From G963668345 sp965206025 (lineage in GTDB: Bacteria; Acidobacteriota; Terriglobia; Bryobacterales; UBA6623), in the NCBI GenBank assembly GCA_965206025.1, contig CBDBIU010000004.1, positions 992,001 to 1,056,000 on the forward strand: 64,000 nt of DNA, in the 5' to 3' direction. A program made the translations under genes and the position numbers. This document shows positions 17,751 through 26,979 of the stretch, in pieces. Every line of letters begins with the position of its first letter. The first letter of the stretch is position 1. The notes below the pieces were generated by a model that was given only the letters and a program-made list of their open reading frames with translations, made no database searches and was not told the origin of the DNA.

Positions 17751-19139
17751 TCACTGCGCGGGCAGTCCGGATTTTCCCAGCAGAGCGAGGAAATGCGCCA
17801 CTGCGGTGATGCCTTTGTAGTAGTTCTCCAGCGCGAACTTTTCGTTCGGCGAATGGAGCCGGTCATCCGGCAGGCCCAATCCCATCAAAACCGTGGGCGT
17901 CCCCAGGTGCCGGGTGATATCCCCGACGACCGGTACCGACCCTCCGGAGCGGATGTAGACCGTCGGCTGCCGGAAAACGTCGGCCAGCGCGCGGGCAGCC
18001 GTTTTGACCGCCGGATGGTCCGGGTCGACCAGCGTAGCCGGGGCGGAATGGAGTTCGCGGACCTCCACCTCGATCCCCAGAGGCGTTTTGGCCTTGACGA
18101 ATTCCTTGACCAGCGCCAGCACCTTGACGGGGTCCTGATAGGGCACCAGCCGCATGCTGACCTTGGCGGTCGCCGTCGCGGGGATGACCGTCTTTCCGCC
18201 GGGACCGGTAAAGCCCCCCGCGACGCCGTGCACCTCGAAAGTGGGCCGGGCCCAAATCCTCTCGAAGACGCTGTAACCCGCCTCCCCCGTTAGCGCGGTC
18301 GAGCCGACCTCTGTACTCAAATAGTCGTTTTCGTCGAACGGCAGTCGCCGCCAACTCTCCTTTTCGGCGCTCGACGGCTCGGCCACATCGTCATAAATGC
18401 CAGGGATTCGAATCACGCCTCCGGCCCCTTTGCATTTGGCCAGCAACTCGATCAAACCGTAGACGGCATTCGGCGCCACCCCGCCGTAGAGGCCCGAGTG
18501 GAGATCCTGCGCGGGCCCGCGAGCTTCCCACTCCATGTACACCATGCCCCGCAGCCCGGTACAAAGCGTCGGCATGTTGGCGGCGTACATCGCCGTGTCG
18601 GATACCAGCGCCACGTCGGCCGAGAGCTTCTCGCGATTCGCCGGAATGTAGGCCGCGATCGATTCGCCCCCGACCTCTTCCTCGCCCTCGATGAGGAACT
18701 TCACGTTTACGGGAAAACTCCCATGGACGTCTCGAAGCGTCTCCAGCGCCTTGATGTGGGCATACATCTGTCCCTTGTCGTCCGATGCGCCACGCGCGTA
18801 GAGGTTCCCCCCCTCCACCCGCGGCTCGAACGGCGGCGACTCCCATAGATCGAGGGGATCGACCGGCTGCACGTCGTAGTGCCCGTAGAAGAGCACGGTC
18901 GGCTTGCCCGGCGCTTCCAGCCACTCGGCGTAGATCAGCGGGTGCCTCTCGGTGGGGATGACTTCGACCGTTTCCAGTCCCACGTTTCGGAGGCTCGCGG
19001 CGACAAACTCCGCCGCCCGCCGTACGTCGTCGGCGTGGTCAGGCAGGGTGCTGATGCTCGGGATGCGCAGCAACTCGCAAAGCTCGTCGAGAAAGCGTTG
19101 GCGGTTATTTTCGACATGAAGTTGCAGCTCGTTCGGCAT
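17751..19139 (-). CDS. M20-family dipeptidase
   Basis: 462 residues of the M20 (ArgE/DapE/CPG2-like) metallopeptidase fold, dipeptidase subgroup. Zinc ligands and catalytic residues appear in FYGHYDVQPVD (His, catalytic Asp), RGASDDKGQMYAH (bridging Asp), LIEGEEEVGGES (Glu general base and ligand) and the late LHSPNEKF (His). The lid domain has DLHSGLYGGVAPNA. It is expected to cleave dipeptides or related N-acyl amino acids in the cytoplasm; no signal peptide. Length is normal. It stands alone on the minus strand just beyond IS copy 2, whose right target duplication is ~50 bp from its stop. Confidence 0.9.
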   Translation of the reverse strand: MPNELQLHVENNRQRFLDELCELLRIPSISTLPDHADDVRRAAEFVAASLRNVGLETVEVIPTERHPLIYAEWLEAPGKPTVLFYGHYDVQPVDPLDLWESPPFEPRVEGGNLYARGASDDKGQMYAHIKALETLRDVHGSFPVNVKFLIEGEEEVGGESIAAYIPANREKLSADVALVSDTAMYAANMPTLCTGLRGMVYMEWEARGPAQDLHSGLYGGVAPNAVYGLIELLAKCKGAGGVIRIPGIYDDVAEPSSAEKESWRRLPFDENDYLSTEVGSTALTGEAGYSVFERIWARPTFEVHGVAGGFTGPGGKTVIPATATAKVSMRLVPYQDPVKVLALVKEFVKAKTPLGIEVEVRELHSAPATLVDPDHPAVKTAARALADVFRQPTVYIRSGGSVPVVGDITRHLGTPTVLMGLGLPDDRLHSPNEKFALENYYKGITAVAHFLALLGKSGLPAQ

Positions 19140-19377
19140 CAGGTTGATCGAGGCCTCGCCCCACGCCCTAACATCGTAGCGAAACAGCCGCCGACGGGCT
19201 ACGCCCCCCCTTAAAAAGAGCGCAAGATCCCAAGTCCTGGGCGGAACGGGTCAGAAACTCTGGTTCTTCCGGAAAGCCGCCCCCGGACGAGCCTAAGTAG
19301 AGTCCATGGCGCTTGTCGTACTTGCTTCGGTTTCATCAGCTCGAACGGTTCCTATTGTTTTCTACATGGAAAGTAGA

Positions 19378-19672
19378 GTTCCGAGCGATCCTACCGTTCG
19401 GCGGCTACAAGGGCTACGCGCTGGCGTTGTAGGTGGACGTGCTAGGCGGTATCCTGAGTGGGGCGGAGACCCCTATCTTTCTCGACTACGAATACATGCA
19501 TAACGGCGTTTTCGTGATAGCGATACAACCGACGTTCTTCCGCCCTAGTCTGGGCGGTCCTGGTTTCGAGTTCGGCCCGCAATCTGACGGCTTGATGCCC
19601 GATTTTTCGGGCGAATTCGAACCGCACGATGTGCTCGTCCGGGTACGGACCGGAATGAGAAAGGCGGCCTAA
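19378..19672 (+). pseudogene. Malate/L-lactate dehydrogenase (Ldh_2 family) C-terminal remnant
   Basis: One frame reads EFRAILPFGGYKGYALAL, then TAG at 19430-19432, then VDVLGGILSGAETPIF and HNGVFVIAIQPTFFRP. This is the well-known C-terminal pattern of the Ldh_2 (malate/lactate/ureidoglycolate dehydrogenase) family (PfGgyKGyaLal..dvLaGvLsGa). The rest of the gene upstream is missing and the frame has a stop, so it is dead. The remnant sits alone between the M20 gene and the TIM-barrel pair. Confidence 0.7.
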
Positions 19673-19835
19673 CAGCCCGTGGTAAAAGTAAGCGTCTCGA
19701 AAATCGGGTACAGCCAGCCAATTCGCTTCAGGCTAGGTGTTTTGTTTCGAGGGCCATGACGGGGAGCGAATTGGTGGCGGTCCCCATTTTTCGCTCCCCC
19801 GCGACTTTCACCAACGGGCTGCTAAGGAGGGTCTT

Positions 19836-20798
19836 GTGAAACTGGGAGCCATAACGACGGTTTTTGTGAAGCGCTCGTTGAGAGAAGCGGCCCAGAGGAT
19901 GCACGATCTCGGGCTGAGCTACATAGAAATCGGCGCCGGGGGCTTCTTCCCCAAAAACCATTGCGATCCGGCTCACCTGCTGACCGACGAGTCCGCATTG
20001 GGAACGTTCACCGCTACATTGGCCGAGTTTGACCTGACGCTCAGCGCTTTTGCCATGCATGGGGAGCCCTTGCATCCCGATCCCGCCATCGCCGCGGCCT
20101 ACGATCGGGAATTTCGCGACACTTGCGCCTTGGCGGCGAAACTCGGCGTCACCCGCATGACTCTCCTATCTGGCCTGCCCGAGGCGGCGCCCGGCGAGAA
20201 GGTTCCCAACTGGATTCTCTATCCTTTTCCTCCCTACCTCATGGACATGTACCGCTATCAGTGGGACCAGCGGCTGGTCCCCTATTGGAAAGAGCACGGC
20301 AAGATCGCCGAAGACCATGGCGTTCGTCTCTGCTTCGAGATGCATCCCGTCGACATGGTATTCAAGCCCGCTGCCCTGCTCCAATTGCGCGACGAAGTCG
20401 GAGGCGTCGTCGGCTGCAATATGGACCCTTCGCATCTGTTTTGGCAGGGCATGGACGTCATCGAAGTGGTCCGCAAGGTCGGGCACCTGATCGCGCACGC
20501 CCACGCAAAAGACAGTAAGCTTGACCCCCATGTAGTTCGCGTCAACGGCGTCCTCGACCACAAAGACTTTCAGCAGAGAGGCAGTCGGAGTTGGCTGTTC
20601 CGGACCGTAGGCTACGGGCATGCGGAGGGCTTCTGGCGGGATTACATCAGCACGCTCAGGGTGGTGGGCTACGATGACGTTTTATCCATCGAACACGAGG
20701 ACCCGCTGATCGAGCCGGAAGAAGGGTTTGAGCTGGCCGTCGAGTTACTACAAAGGGTCATGCCGCGAAAGACGCCCACCGCTCTGTGGTTCGAGTAA
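19836..20798 (+). CDS. Sugar phosphate isomerase/epimerase-like TIM barrel
   Basis: About 320 residues of the xylose-isomerase-like (AP_endonuc_2) TIM barrel. Metal-binding and barrel motifs seen: LSYIEIGAGGFFPKNHC, MTLLSGLPEAAPG, RLCFEMHPVDMVF (metal-ligand Glu and His), CNMDPSHLFWQGMD (Asp, His), HAHAKDSKLDPH, DVLSIEHEDPLIEP (Glu). These enzymes interconvert keto/aldo sugars or sugar acids; the substrate is unknown. Start GTG at 19836 has an ideal AAGGAGGG 5 bp away. The gene following by 33 bp is another TIM barrel, so the two probably form an operon for a sugar or polyol pathway. Confidence 0.85.
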   Translation: MKLGAITTVFVKRSLREAAQRMHDLGLSYIEIGAGGFFPKNHCDPAHLLTDESALGTFTATLAEFDLTLSAFAMHGEPLHPDPAIAAAYDREFRDTCALAAKLGVTRMTLLSGLPEAAPGEKVPNWILYPFPPYLMDMYRYQWDQRLVPYWKEHGKIAEDHGVRLCFEMHPVDMVFKPAALLQLRDEVGGVVGCNMDPSHLFWQGMDVIEVVRKVGHLIAHAHAKDSKLDPHVVRVNGVLDHKDFQQRGSRSWLFRTVGYGHAEGFWRDYISTLRVVGYDDVLSIEHEDPLIEPEEGFELAVELLQRVMPRKTPTALWFE

Positions 20799-20831
20799 AG
20801 TGGGTTGCCGCCTTCGAGAAGGACCGCCGCC

Positions 20832-21680
20832 ATGAAAATCGGACCAAATTTTTGGATTTGGGTTTCCCCGTTTCGCACGGACCGTGATCTCGAGTTGATC
20901 GCCAAGGCGAAATCCATGGGAGCCGACGTCGTCGAATTCGCCATCGAGGACGACGGCGTGGTCGATGCGAAGCTGCTGCGGCGAGCGCTCGCCGACAACC
21001 AGGTGGAGTGTTCGGTGGTCGGGATTTTCGGGCCCCAACGTGATTTCGCAAGCGAAGACCCTGCTGTTCGAAGCGAGGGACTAGAGCATGCCCGGCGTTG
21101 CCTGGACCTGACGGCCGAGGTGGGCGCCGGGGTTTTTACCGGCGCCGTCGTCGCCGCCGGATGTGATCAAGCCGTTACCGAGTCCCAGCGAAACACACGG
21201 CTCGCCTTCGCCGCCGAGGTCCTCCAGCAGATCGGGGAGCACTCGGCGAAGGCAGGGGTGATGTTCGGCGTGGAGATACTGAACCGCTACGAATCCAACC
21301 TGCTCACGACCGCCGCGGAAGGGCGTGAGTTCATCGACCAGGTCGGCCACGCTGCCGTGGGCATTCATCTCGATTGCTTTCACATGAGCATCGAGGAGAC
21401 CGACTTGGGGGCGGCCATTCGCGCCGCGGGCAATAAGCTGTACCATCTGCACGCCAGCGCCGGCGATCGAGGCACGCCCGGAGAAGGACACCTGCCGTGG
21501 GCGGAAATCGCGCTGGCCCTCAAGGACATCGATTACCGAGGCTACGGCATCATCGAATCCTTCAATCCCGCCGGCCGGCTGGCCCAGCTGGCCCGTGCCT
21601 GGCGTCCCTACGCTGATTCACAGGACGAGTTGGCGCGCCGCGGTCTGAAGTTTCTCAAGTCCGTCCTCCCGGCCGAGTAG
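20832..21680 (+). CDS. Sugar phosphate isomerase/epimerase-like TIM barrel
   Basis: About 282 residues of the xylose-isomerase-like TIM barrel. Motifs: SMGADVVEFAIEDDG, GVFTGAVVAAG, VMFGVEILNRYESN (metal-ligand Glu), VGIHLDCFHMSIEE (Asp, His), NKLYHLHASAGDRGTPGEG (His) and GYGIIESFNP (Glu). The pattern is that of the D-tagatose 3-epimerase/L-ribulose epimerase group. ATG at 20832 with AAGGA ~9 bp upstream. Second gene of a two-gene unit with 19836-20798. Confidence 0.85.
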   Translation: MKIGPNFWIWVSPFRTDRDLELIAKAKSMGADVVEFAIEDDGVVDAKLLRRALADNQVECSVVGIFGPQRDFASEDPAVRSEGLEHARRCLDLTAEVGAGVFTGAVVAAGCDQAVTESQRNTRLAFAAEVLQQIGEHSAKAGVMFGVEILNRYESNLLTTAAEGREFIDQVGHAAVGIHLDCFHMSIEETDLGAAIRAAGNKLYHLHASAGDRGTPGEGHLPWAEIALALKDIDYRGYGIIESFNPAGRLAQLARAWRPYADSQDELARRGLKFLKSVLPAE

Positions 21681-21849
21681 TGCTTACCGACAAAAGTTCG
21701 CGTATGTAAAAAGGCCTTTCCCGAAGGATTGCAGGGATCTCTGTCCAACCCGGAAGTGTTTTGTTCCGAGAGCGTTCCGAGCCGCGACCGTAAGGGAGCG
21801 GTCCAGTGATTGCCGCCTATAAACGACCGCGAACTTATGGGACCAAGCA

Positions 21850-22046
21850 CTAGCCCGCTTTTCTCACGAGGGACCGCGGTGGATAAGGCGAAAAGGCCCG
21901 GCGGCCAAGGCTCGCGACAACAGTTTGTTTACATCGCCCAGCGTACAGTATGTCGGCAAGCGGGCGCGATGAATCGCGCCCCTACATCCCTGACGGCGGG
22001 CATTTGCTTGCACTTTTACCCTCGGCTGGTGAGAAATGCGGGCTAG
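21850..22046. repeat. CTAG-terminated repeat, complete copy (197 bp)
   Basis: Left end CTAGCCCGCTTTTCTCAC, right end GTGAGAAATGCGGGCTAG: near-perfect 18-bp inverted termini. Inside is the palindrome GGGCGCGATGAATCGCGCCC at 21962-21981. The copy at 50660-50877 shares the same interior (CCGCGGTGGAT, AGGCCCGGCGG, ACAGTATGTCGGCAAGCG). No coding capacity; MITE-like. Confidence 0.8.
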
Positions 22047-22454
22047 GAGCCTGTATCACGAAAAAGCTGGCCGGGGTTGAGCCCAGAGTGGCTGGATTGG
22101 GTTTTCATGTTTTCATGTCCGGGGTGCGGACCGGTCGGAAATCGTCCTGGGCCACCCGACAGCGTCTCGGTTGGTGCCGTGGTGCACTGTTGGAGGGGGA
22201 TTTCTAGCGCTTACGGTTCAGGTTAGATCGATGCCGGGGCTGATGTTTCTTGAACGAGTCCCGGCAGGGGCAGCTCAGTGCAAGCTTTCAGATCGAGGAC
22301 TACACCTTCGGGGAAGGACCCTCGATCGCTACCGGCTTGGCCGCTCGTCTCGTTTTCCCCTTGATTTTCCCTGCTGTAAGCGTGACAATAGGCATAGTAC
22401 CCGCAGACAATCCCGACGTGTCCAGCAGCACCCCCCCCCGGCTGGATTTTTTAG

Positions 22455-22483
22455 TTGACACGGCTTCGCGAAATTGATACTGT
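22455..22483 (+). promoter_or_regulatory. Putative sigma70 promoter
   Basis: TTGACA at 22455, 17 bp, TACTGT at 22478. It faces the M23 peptidase gene, whose ATG is ~120 bp downstream. The -35 is perfect, the -10 weak. Confidence 0.4.
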
Positions 22484-22601
22484 GTTTTGACCTACGGCAG
22501 GCAGTCTGTTTTTTGGTCTTCCCCGGTAGTGGTTTTCGCTAGGCGTGACGATTGAACCCGCGGGCGTTTAGGGCCGATCAGCGTTGGAAGAACGAGGGTT
22601 G

Positions 22602-23483
22602 ATGAGGAAGAGCCATTTCATCGTCGTCTTGGCCCATTCGGTCCACGGGCGGATTCGGCGTATCCACGTCCCGCACTACGCTATCCATGTCGTTGCGTGC
22701 TTGGCGCTTTTCGGCGTCATTGTGGGTATCGGCCTACTCTCGAGCTACGGAAGAATGCTCTGGAAGGCCACCGGGTACAATCAGCTTCGAGCGGAGAAGG
22801 AAGCTCTGCAGAAGCAAAACGACAACCTCAAGCAGCAAGTCGCCGAGCGGGATGCGCAGCTCGCGTCGCTGGGCGAGTTGGCCTCGGAAGTGTCGATCGC
22901 CTTCGGGATAAAACGACCGTTCACCGAGACGACGGCGGTTATCGGAGACACGCCGCAAGCGCCGCGATATCGCAGCTCCCTCAATCAGTTCGATTTTCTG
23001 CGGCAAGTTCAAGTGTCTCCGGGCAGTAGTTCGCCGTGGTATTGGTTGGAGAACACCACGCCTTCCACCTGGCCGGTGCAGGGGCGCTTGAGCAGTTCGT
23101 TCGGCAAGCGCTTGGATCCCTTCCTAGGCAAGGGCGCGTTTCATGCCGGCGTCGACCTGACGGCGCCTTACGGAACCCCGGTCGTGGCCGCCGCCGACGG
23201 TATTGTCGCCACCTCCGGCTGGTTGGGGCGCTACGGCAGGCGCATTGAGTTGCTCCATGGCCGCAATGGACTTTCCAGCCGCTACGCCCATTTGGCGGAC
23301 GCCTATGTGCGGCCCGGGCAGGTCATTCGCCGCGGCGAGGTGATCGGGCGAGTGGGCCGCAGCGGTCGAGTGACCTCCCCGCACCTGCACTACGAAGTTC
23401 GCTACCGCGGCACGCCGATCAACCCCTACCGCTACCTGAAAACATCTACCCAGTCGCTGTCCGGTTTTCATGTGACCGATTAG
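22602..23483 (+). CDS. M23 metallopeptidase (LytM domain) with membrane anchor and coiled coil
   Basis: About 293 residues. A short cytoplasmic N-terminus is followed by one transmembrane helix (VVACLALFGVIVGIGLL), a coiled coil (LRAEKEALQKQNDNLKQQVAE), a linker and a C-terminal LytM domain. The zinc ligands are visible as FHAGVDL (HxxxD) and HLHYEV (HxH), and the glycine-rich frame as GTPVVAAADGIVATSGW. Since all metal ligands are present it should be an active murein endopeptidase acting in the periplasm, or an activator of amidases. ATG at 22602 is preferred to the TTG at 22584. Its 3' end abuts an IS remnant. Confidence 0.88.
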   Translation: MRKSHFIVVLAHSVHGRIRRIHVPHYAIHVVACLALFGVIVGIGLLSSYGRMLWKATGYNQLRAEKEALQKQNDNLKQQVAERDAQLASLGELASEVSIAFGIKRPFTETTAVIGDTPQAPRYRSSLNQFDFLRQVQVSPGSSSPWYWLENTTPSTWPVQGRLSSSFGKRLDPFLGKGAFHAGVDLTAPYGTPVVAAADGIVATSGWLGRYGRRIELLHGRNGLSSRYAHLADAYVRPGQVIRRGEVIGRVGRSGRVTSPHLHYEVRYRGTPINPYRYLKTSTQSLSGFHVTD

Positions 23484-23688
23484 GTCGCCGCCACGGCCGC
23501 CCGGTGGAGGCCATGGACCTGCTCGCGCTCGGCGCCGGTGGAGCTGAGGCTACTGTTGGAGGCCGCGAGTTCGCGCATCTCGGCCAGCGTGAGACGTTGT
23601 GCATGCCGCATAGGGACTTGCATTCACCCGCGGTGGGCCCTCTCCCGGCTGTCGTCGTTTCAGGATCATCTGCATGGGATAACTCTCT
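23480..23688 (-). pseudogene. Remnant of an IS related to the 57.5-kb element (left end and transposase N-terminus)
   Basis: Read on the minus strand, 23688 down to ~23612 matches the left end of the 57544 element (AGAGAGTTATCCCATGCAGA, then CCTGAAACGACGACAGCC). A degraded N-terminus then follows from an ATG at 23611 (MRHAQRLTLAEMRELAAS) against MQHAQRPTLGEMREFVAS in the intact copy. It stops after 43 codons. One of the two end motifs has been lost. It shows that this IS type once sat next to the M23 gene. Confidence 0.75.
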
Positions 23689-23845
23689 CGAGGATGCGGC
23701 CCAAGCAGCCCGTCTACAATGAAAGGTTCGAGTAAAATACTTCCGACGGTAGATCAGTTCGCCGCGACAAGCAGAGGGTGGTCGGTGCGGGCCTCGACCG
23801 AACGACGAGGGGCCGCACGGACGGCCTACCATTGGAATTTTCAAA
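23689..23845. other. Short intergenic region upstream of the alcohol dehydrogenase
   Basis: No gene or clear promoter. Only a weak purine stretch precedes the ATG at 23846. Confidence 0.3.
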
Positions 23846-24991
23846 ATGAACGCTCTGTTCTTAGAAGACATCAGCCGTTTTCGGGTGCGCGAAGTGGCCC
23901 GACCGACTCTGGCCCCCGACGGCGTGTTAATACGCATTTCGGCGGTGGGAATCTGCGGGACTGATCTGCACATCTTCGAGGGGCTGGCCAATTACAACCG
24001 TGATGAGCGAAACCAGCCGATCCCGCTTGCCAGCCGGCACCAGGTCCTGGGCCATGAGCTGTGCGGAATCGTTGAGGCCGTCGGGGCCCAAGTCACGAAG
24101 TGCCGGCCCGGAGATCAGGTCACCGCCGACCAGGTTCTTAACTGTTTCAGCCAGAAGCGGTCGCCCGTTTGTGAGTTTTGCGATTCCGGCGATTCCCACC
24201 AATGCGACTTCGCCGAGGAATATGGGATTACGGGTCTCGACGGAGCATTTGCGGATTTCATGGCCGTCCCGGAGACAAACGTCATTGTTCTTCCGCCGGA
24301 CTTCAAGCGGACCGAAGCGGCCATGATTGAGGCCCTCGGCTGCGTCGTTCATGCCTGCGATCGCGTTGAAGCCGTCCGCACGCGGTACAGTTTCGACGGG
24401 CCGCGGAAGATTCGATATGTGTTGATCCTGGGATCAGGTCCCGGCGGACTGTTGTTTCTCCAGTACCTGCGCAACGTGCGGAACTTCGACGGGGAAATCT
24501 TTGTCACCGCGCGCAAGCCGGCGAAGATCGAATGGATCCGCAAGTTCGGCGGGACGCCGATCGATGTCACCAAGACCGACTTGGCGGCGGAAATCCTCGA
24601 AAGGACCCGCGGAGAAAAGACCCACTGCGTCTTTGAAGCGACCGGCAGTGGCCCGGCGTTCGCGCAGATTCCCTGGGTGTTGCGGAAGCAAGGGACCGTG
24701 CAGCTCTACGGGGCCGGCCACTCCGGGGTTGATATCGGCTGCCTGACGCCCTTTCAGGTGCTCGAGTTCACGATCGTGGCTTCGGCCGGGGCCTCCGGCG
24801 GTTTCGACGCTGACGGTACGCCCACCACCTACCGCCGCTCGATGGAATACATCCGCGACAAGAGGATTGATGTGGAATGCTTGATCAGTCACCGCTATAC
24901 GCAGTTGGGTCAGATGCAACAGGCTTTCGAGAAAGATTCGCGCGCGGTCGACTACGTCAAGGGAATGCTCGTGCAATCAGGAAACGACTAG
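23846..24991 (+). CDS. Zinc-dependent medium-chain alcohol/polyol dehydrogenase
   Basis: 381 residues of the MDR superfamily. GROES-like N-domain with catalytic-zinc Cys in GICGTDLH and HQVLGHELCG (GHE); a cysteine cluster VCEFCDSGDSHQC probably forms the structural zinc site. The Rossmann domain has VLILGSGPGGLLFLQYLR. These enzymes oxidise sugar alcohols, threonine or other secondary alcohols with NAD(P)+; the substrate here is unknown but neighbours (TIM-barrel isomerases) suggest sugar/polyol catabolism. The TAG stop coincides with the start of a CTAG-type repeat. Confidence 0.87.
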   Translation: MNALFLEDISRFRVREVARPTLAPDGVLIRISAVGICGTDLHIFEGLANYNRDERNQPIPLASRHQVLGHELCGIVEAVGAQVTKCRPGDQVTADQVLNCFSQKRSPVCEFCDSGDSHQCDFAEEYGITGLDGAFADFMAVPETNVIVLPPDFKRTEAAMIEALGCVVHACDRVEAVRTRYSFDGPRKIRYVLILGSGPGGLLFLQYLRNVRNFDGEIFVTARKPAKIEWIRKFGGTPIDVTKTDLAAEILERTRGEKTHCVFEATGSGPAFAQIPWVLRKQGTVQLYGAGHSGVDIGCLTPFQVLEFTIVASAGASGGFDADGTPTTYRRSMEYIRDKRIDVECLISHRYTQLGQMQQAFEKDSRAVDYVKGMLVQSGND

Positions 24992-25160
24992 ACCGTTTTT
25001 CTCACCACGTGGCGAGGCGAGGTGCCGGAGAATCCCGCCAGGAGCGTGCCGCTCGACGGGCGGAGGCATAGTTGAACCCTACGCTGGGCACGGCGAGCAA
25101 GCGCAACAAAGTAGTTGGCGGCTTATCGCGTGCTTCGCGGACGACGTCCCGAAAGCGCGA
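24988..25160. repeat. CTAG-terminated repeat, partial copy
   Basis: Starts CTAGACCGTTTTTCTCACC at the stop codon of the dehydrogenase, continues CACGTGGCGAGGCGAGG, and contains GGCGAGCAAGCGCAACAAAG, also found in the copies at 46535 and 50660. The right terminus is absent. It lies in front of the CRTAC1 gene and produces a spurious in-frame extension of it. Confidence 0.65.
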
Positions 25161-25206
25161 GGCTTCCGCCCTGGACAGCCCTCCTGAAGCGCCTGGTCAG
25201 CCAAGA

Positions 25207-26979
25207 ATGCGGCCTTACGGACAGCTGCTCCCGTTGCTCGCGGGTTTCGCCCTCTGCGCTGTGTTCCCGGGCAGCGCCTCTCCTCAGGGCATGGCGACGA
25301 GTAAGCGGAAGGCCCTGGCCGGAAAGCCTTTGCCGCCGGGTCTCAAGGCTCCCCGCGTCGAATTCCGAGACATGGCTTCCGAGGCGGGCCTGGTCGGGGT
25401 CAACATTTCCGGGAAAGAGAGCGGCAAAGTCTACATCGTCGAGTCGACAGGCAACGGCGTGGCCGTCTTCGACTACGACAACGACGATCGGCCGGACATC
25501 TTCTTCGTGAACGGGGATCGCTTCGATCGCGACGGGCCACGCCCGCGGCACTACCTTTACCGCAATCTCGGCGGGCTGAAGTTTGAGGATGTCACCCAGA
25601 AGGCAGGCCTGGTTCACACCGGATGGGGCCAGGGAGTCTGCGCCGGTGATATCGACAACGACGGCAACACGGATCTGATGGTCTCGCACTGGGGGCAAAA
25701 CGCCCTGTTCAGGAATCAGGGGGACGGCAGCTTCCGCAACGAGGCCAAGCAGCGCGGCCTGACGAACCCTAAAAGGCGATGGAGCACGGGTTGCGCCTTC
25801 CTCGACTACGATCGCGACGGCGACCTCGATCTTTTCGTCGCTCACTACGTGGATCTCGACCTGGAAGAAACACCCAAGCCCGGAGACGCCGCCGAGTGCC
25901 GCTGGAAGGAAATCCCGGTCGTCTGCGGTCCGCGCGGGCTGCCGGGAGAGTCGATGTCGCTGTATCGGAATGACGGCCAGGGCGTGTTCGCCGATGTTTC
26001 CCAAAAGGCCGGCGTCTCCGGACGCAAGCAGTTCTACGGCCTTGCGGTGCTGACCGCCGACTTCGATGACGACGGGTGGACGGATGTTTACGTAGCTTGC
26101 GATTCTACCCCCAGTCTTCTCTACCGGAATCGGACGGACGGAACGTTCGAGGAGGTCGGCGCCATGTCCGGCACGGCCTACAGCATGGACGGATTGGAGC
26201 AGGCGGGGATGGGTGCCGCCGCCGCCGACTTCGACGGCGATGGGAAGCTGGACATCTTCAAGACCAACTTCATCGGCGACTCGAACACCCTCTACCGTAA
26301 CGACGGCGAGGGGATGTTTCTTGATGAGACGCTTTCGAGCGGGATCGGTGTCCACACGGAGTTTCTTGGCTGGGGAACGGCCTTTGTGGACTTCGATCAG
26401 GACGGCTGGAAAGACCTTTTCGTGGTCAACGGCCATGTCTACGCGGCGGTCGATCAAGCCAATATCAACGAGAAGTTCAAGCAGTCCCGACTACTCTATT
26501 GGAACCGCCGCGACGGCGCGTTTCACGACCTGTCGCGGGAGGCCGGCCCGGCCATCGTCGAGGCGCACTCGTCGCGAGGACTGGCTCTGGGCGATTTCGA
26601 CAACGATGGGGCGTTGGAAGTCGTCATCGTCAACATGCACGAAGCCCCTTCTTTGCTCAAGAACTTCGGCGAGAAGGGCAATTCCCTGTTGGTGCGCGCC
26701 TTGACCGCATCCGGTCGCGACGCCATCGGCGCCCGCATCACGGTCACCGCCGGCGGGCTGGCTCGGACGGATGAGGTGCGTAGCGGCGATCACTACATGT
26801 CGCAGAGCGACTTCCGTCTGCACTTCGGCCTTGCATCGAGCACGCAGGCGGATATCCGAATCCGCTGGCCGGATGGCGAGACACAAACGTTTCAGAAGAT
26901 GGCGGTCAACCGGTCAGTGGTCCTCCAACAGGGGAAGGGCCTGATCGAGACCCACGAGTTTGCCGGAGTGAAGCGCTAG
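25207..26979 (+). CDS. CRTAC1-like secreted protein: FG-GAP/VCBS propeller with ASPIC/UnbV domain
   Basis: About 590 residues. Signal peptide (LLPLLAGFALCAVFPGSASPQ), then many DxDxDGxxD repeats (DYDNDDRPDIF, DIDNDGNTDLM, DYDRDGDLDLF, DFDDDGWTDVY, DFDGDGKLDIF, DFDQDGWKDLF, DFDNDGALEVV), each followed by LYRN/LFRN strand motifs. The C-terminal ASPIC/UnbV domain reads GRDAIGARITVTAGG then DYHMSQ-like HYMSQSDFRLHFGL and IRWPDGETQTF. It is an extracellular calcium-binding propeller; the exact role is unknown. The ATG at 25207 is chosen because everything upstream is repeat. The stop TAG is inside CTAGCCTGC of a repeat end and overlaps the stop of the convergent gene. Confidence 0.88.
   Translation: MRPYGQLLPLLAGFALCAVFPGSASPQGMATSKRKALAGKPLPPGLKAPRVEFRDMASEAGLVGVNISGKESGKVYIVESTGNGVAVFDYDNDDRPDIFFVNGDRFDRDGPRPRHYLYRNLGGLKFEDVTQKAGLVHTGWGQGVCAGDIDNDGNTDLMVSHWGQNALFRNQGDGSFRNEAKQRGLTNPKRRWSTGCAFLDYDRDGDLDLFVAHYVDLDLEETPKPGDAAECRWKEIPVVCGPRGLPGESMSLYRNDGQGVFADVSQKAGVSGRKQFYGLAVLTADFDDDGWTDVYVACDSTPSLLYRNRTDGTFEEVGAMSGTAYSMDGLEQAGMGAAAADFDGDGKLDIFKTNFIGDSNTLYRNDGEGMFLDETLSSGIGVHTEFLGWGTAFVDFDQDGWKDLFVVNGHVYAAVDQANINEKFKQSRLLYWNRRDGAFHDLSREAGPAIVEAHSSRGLALGDFDNDGALEVVIVNMHEAPSLLKNFGEKGNSLLVRALTASGRDAIGARITVTAGGLARTDEVRSGDHYMSQSDFRLHFGLASSTQADIRIRWPDGETQTFQKMAVNRSVVLQQGKGLIETHEFAGVKR

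Larger units (their letters stand above)
21681..22601. other. 900-bp intergenic region holding one CTAG repeat and a promoter
   Basis: Besides the repeat at 21850-22046 nothing is firmly coding. A short frame at ~22250-22477 ends RLDFLVDTAS, reminiscent of retropepsin-like aspartyl protease starts, but too little is left to call. A sigma70-like promoter lies at 22455-22483. Confidence 0.4.

Noticed and set aside
22250..22477. Aspartyl protease fragment
   Set aside because: Only the short RLDFLVDTAS resembles the family; the rest of the frame has no support.
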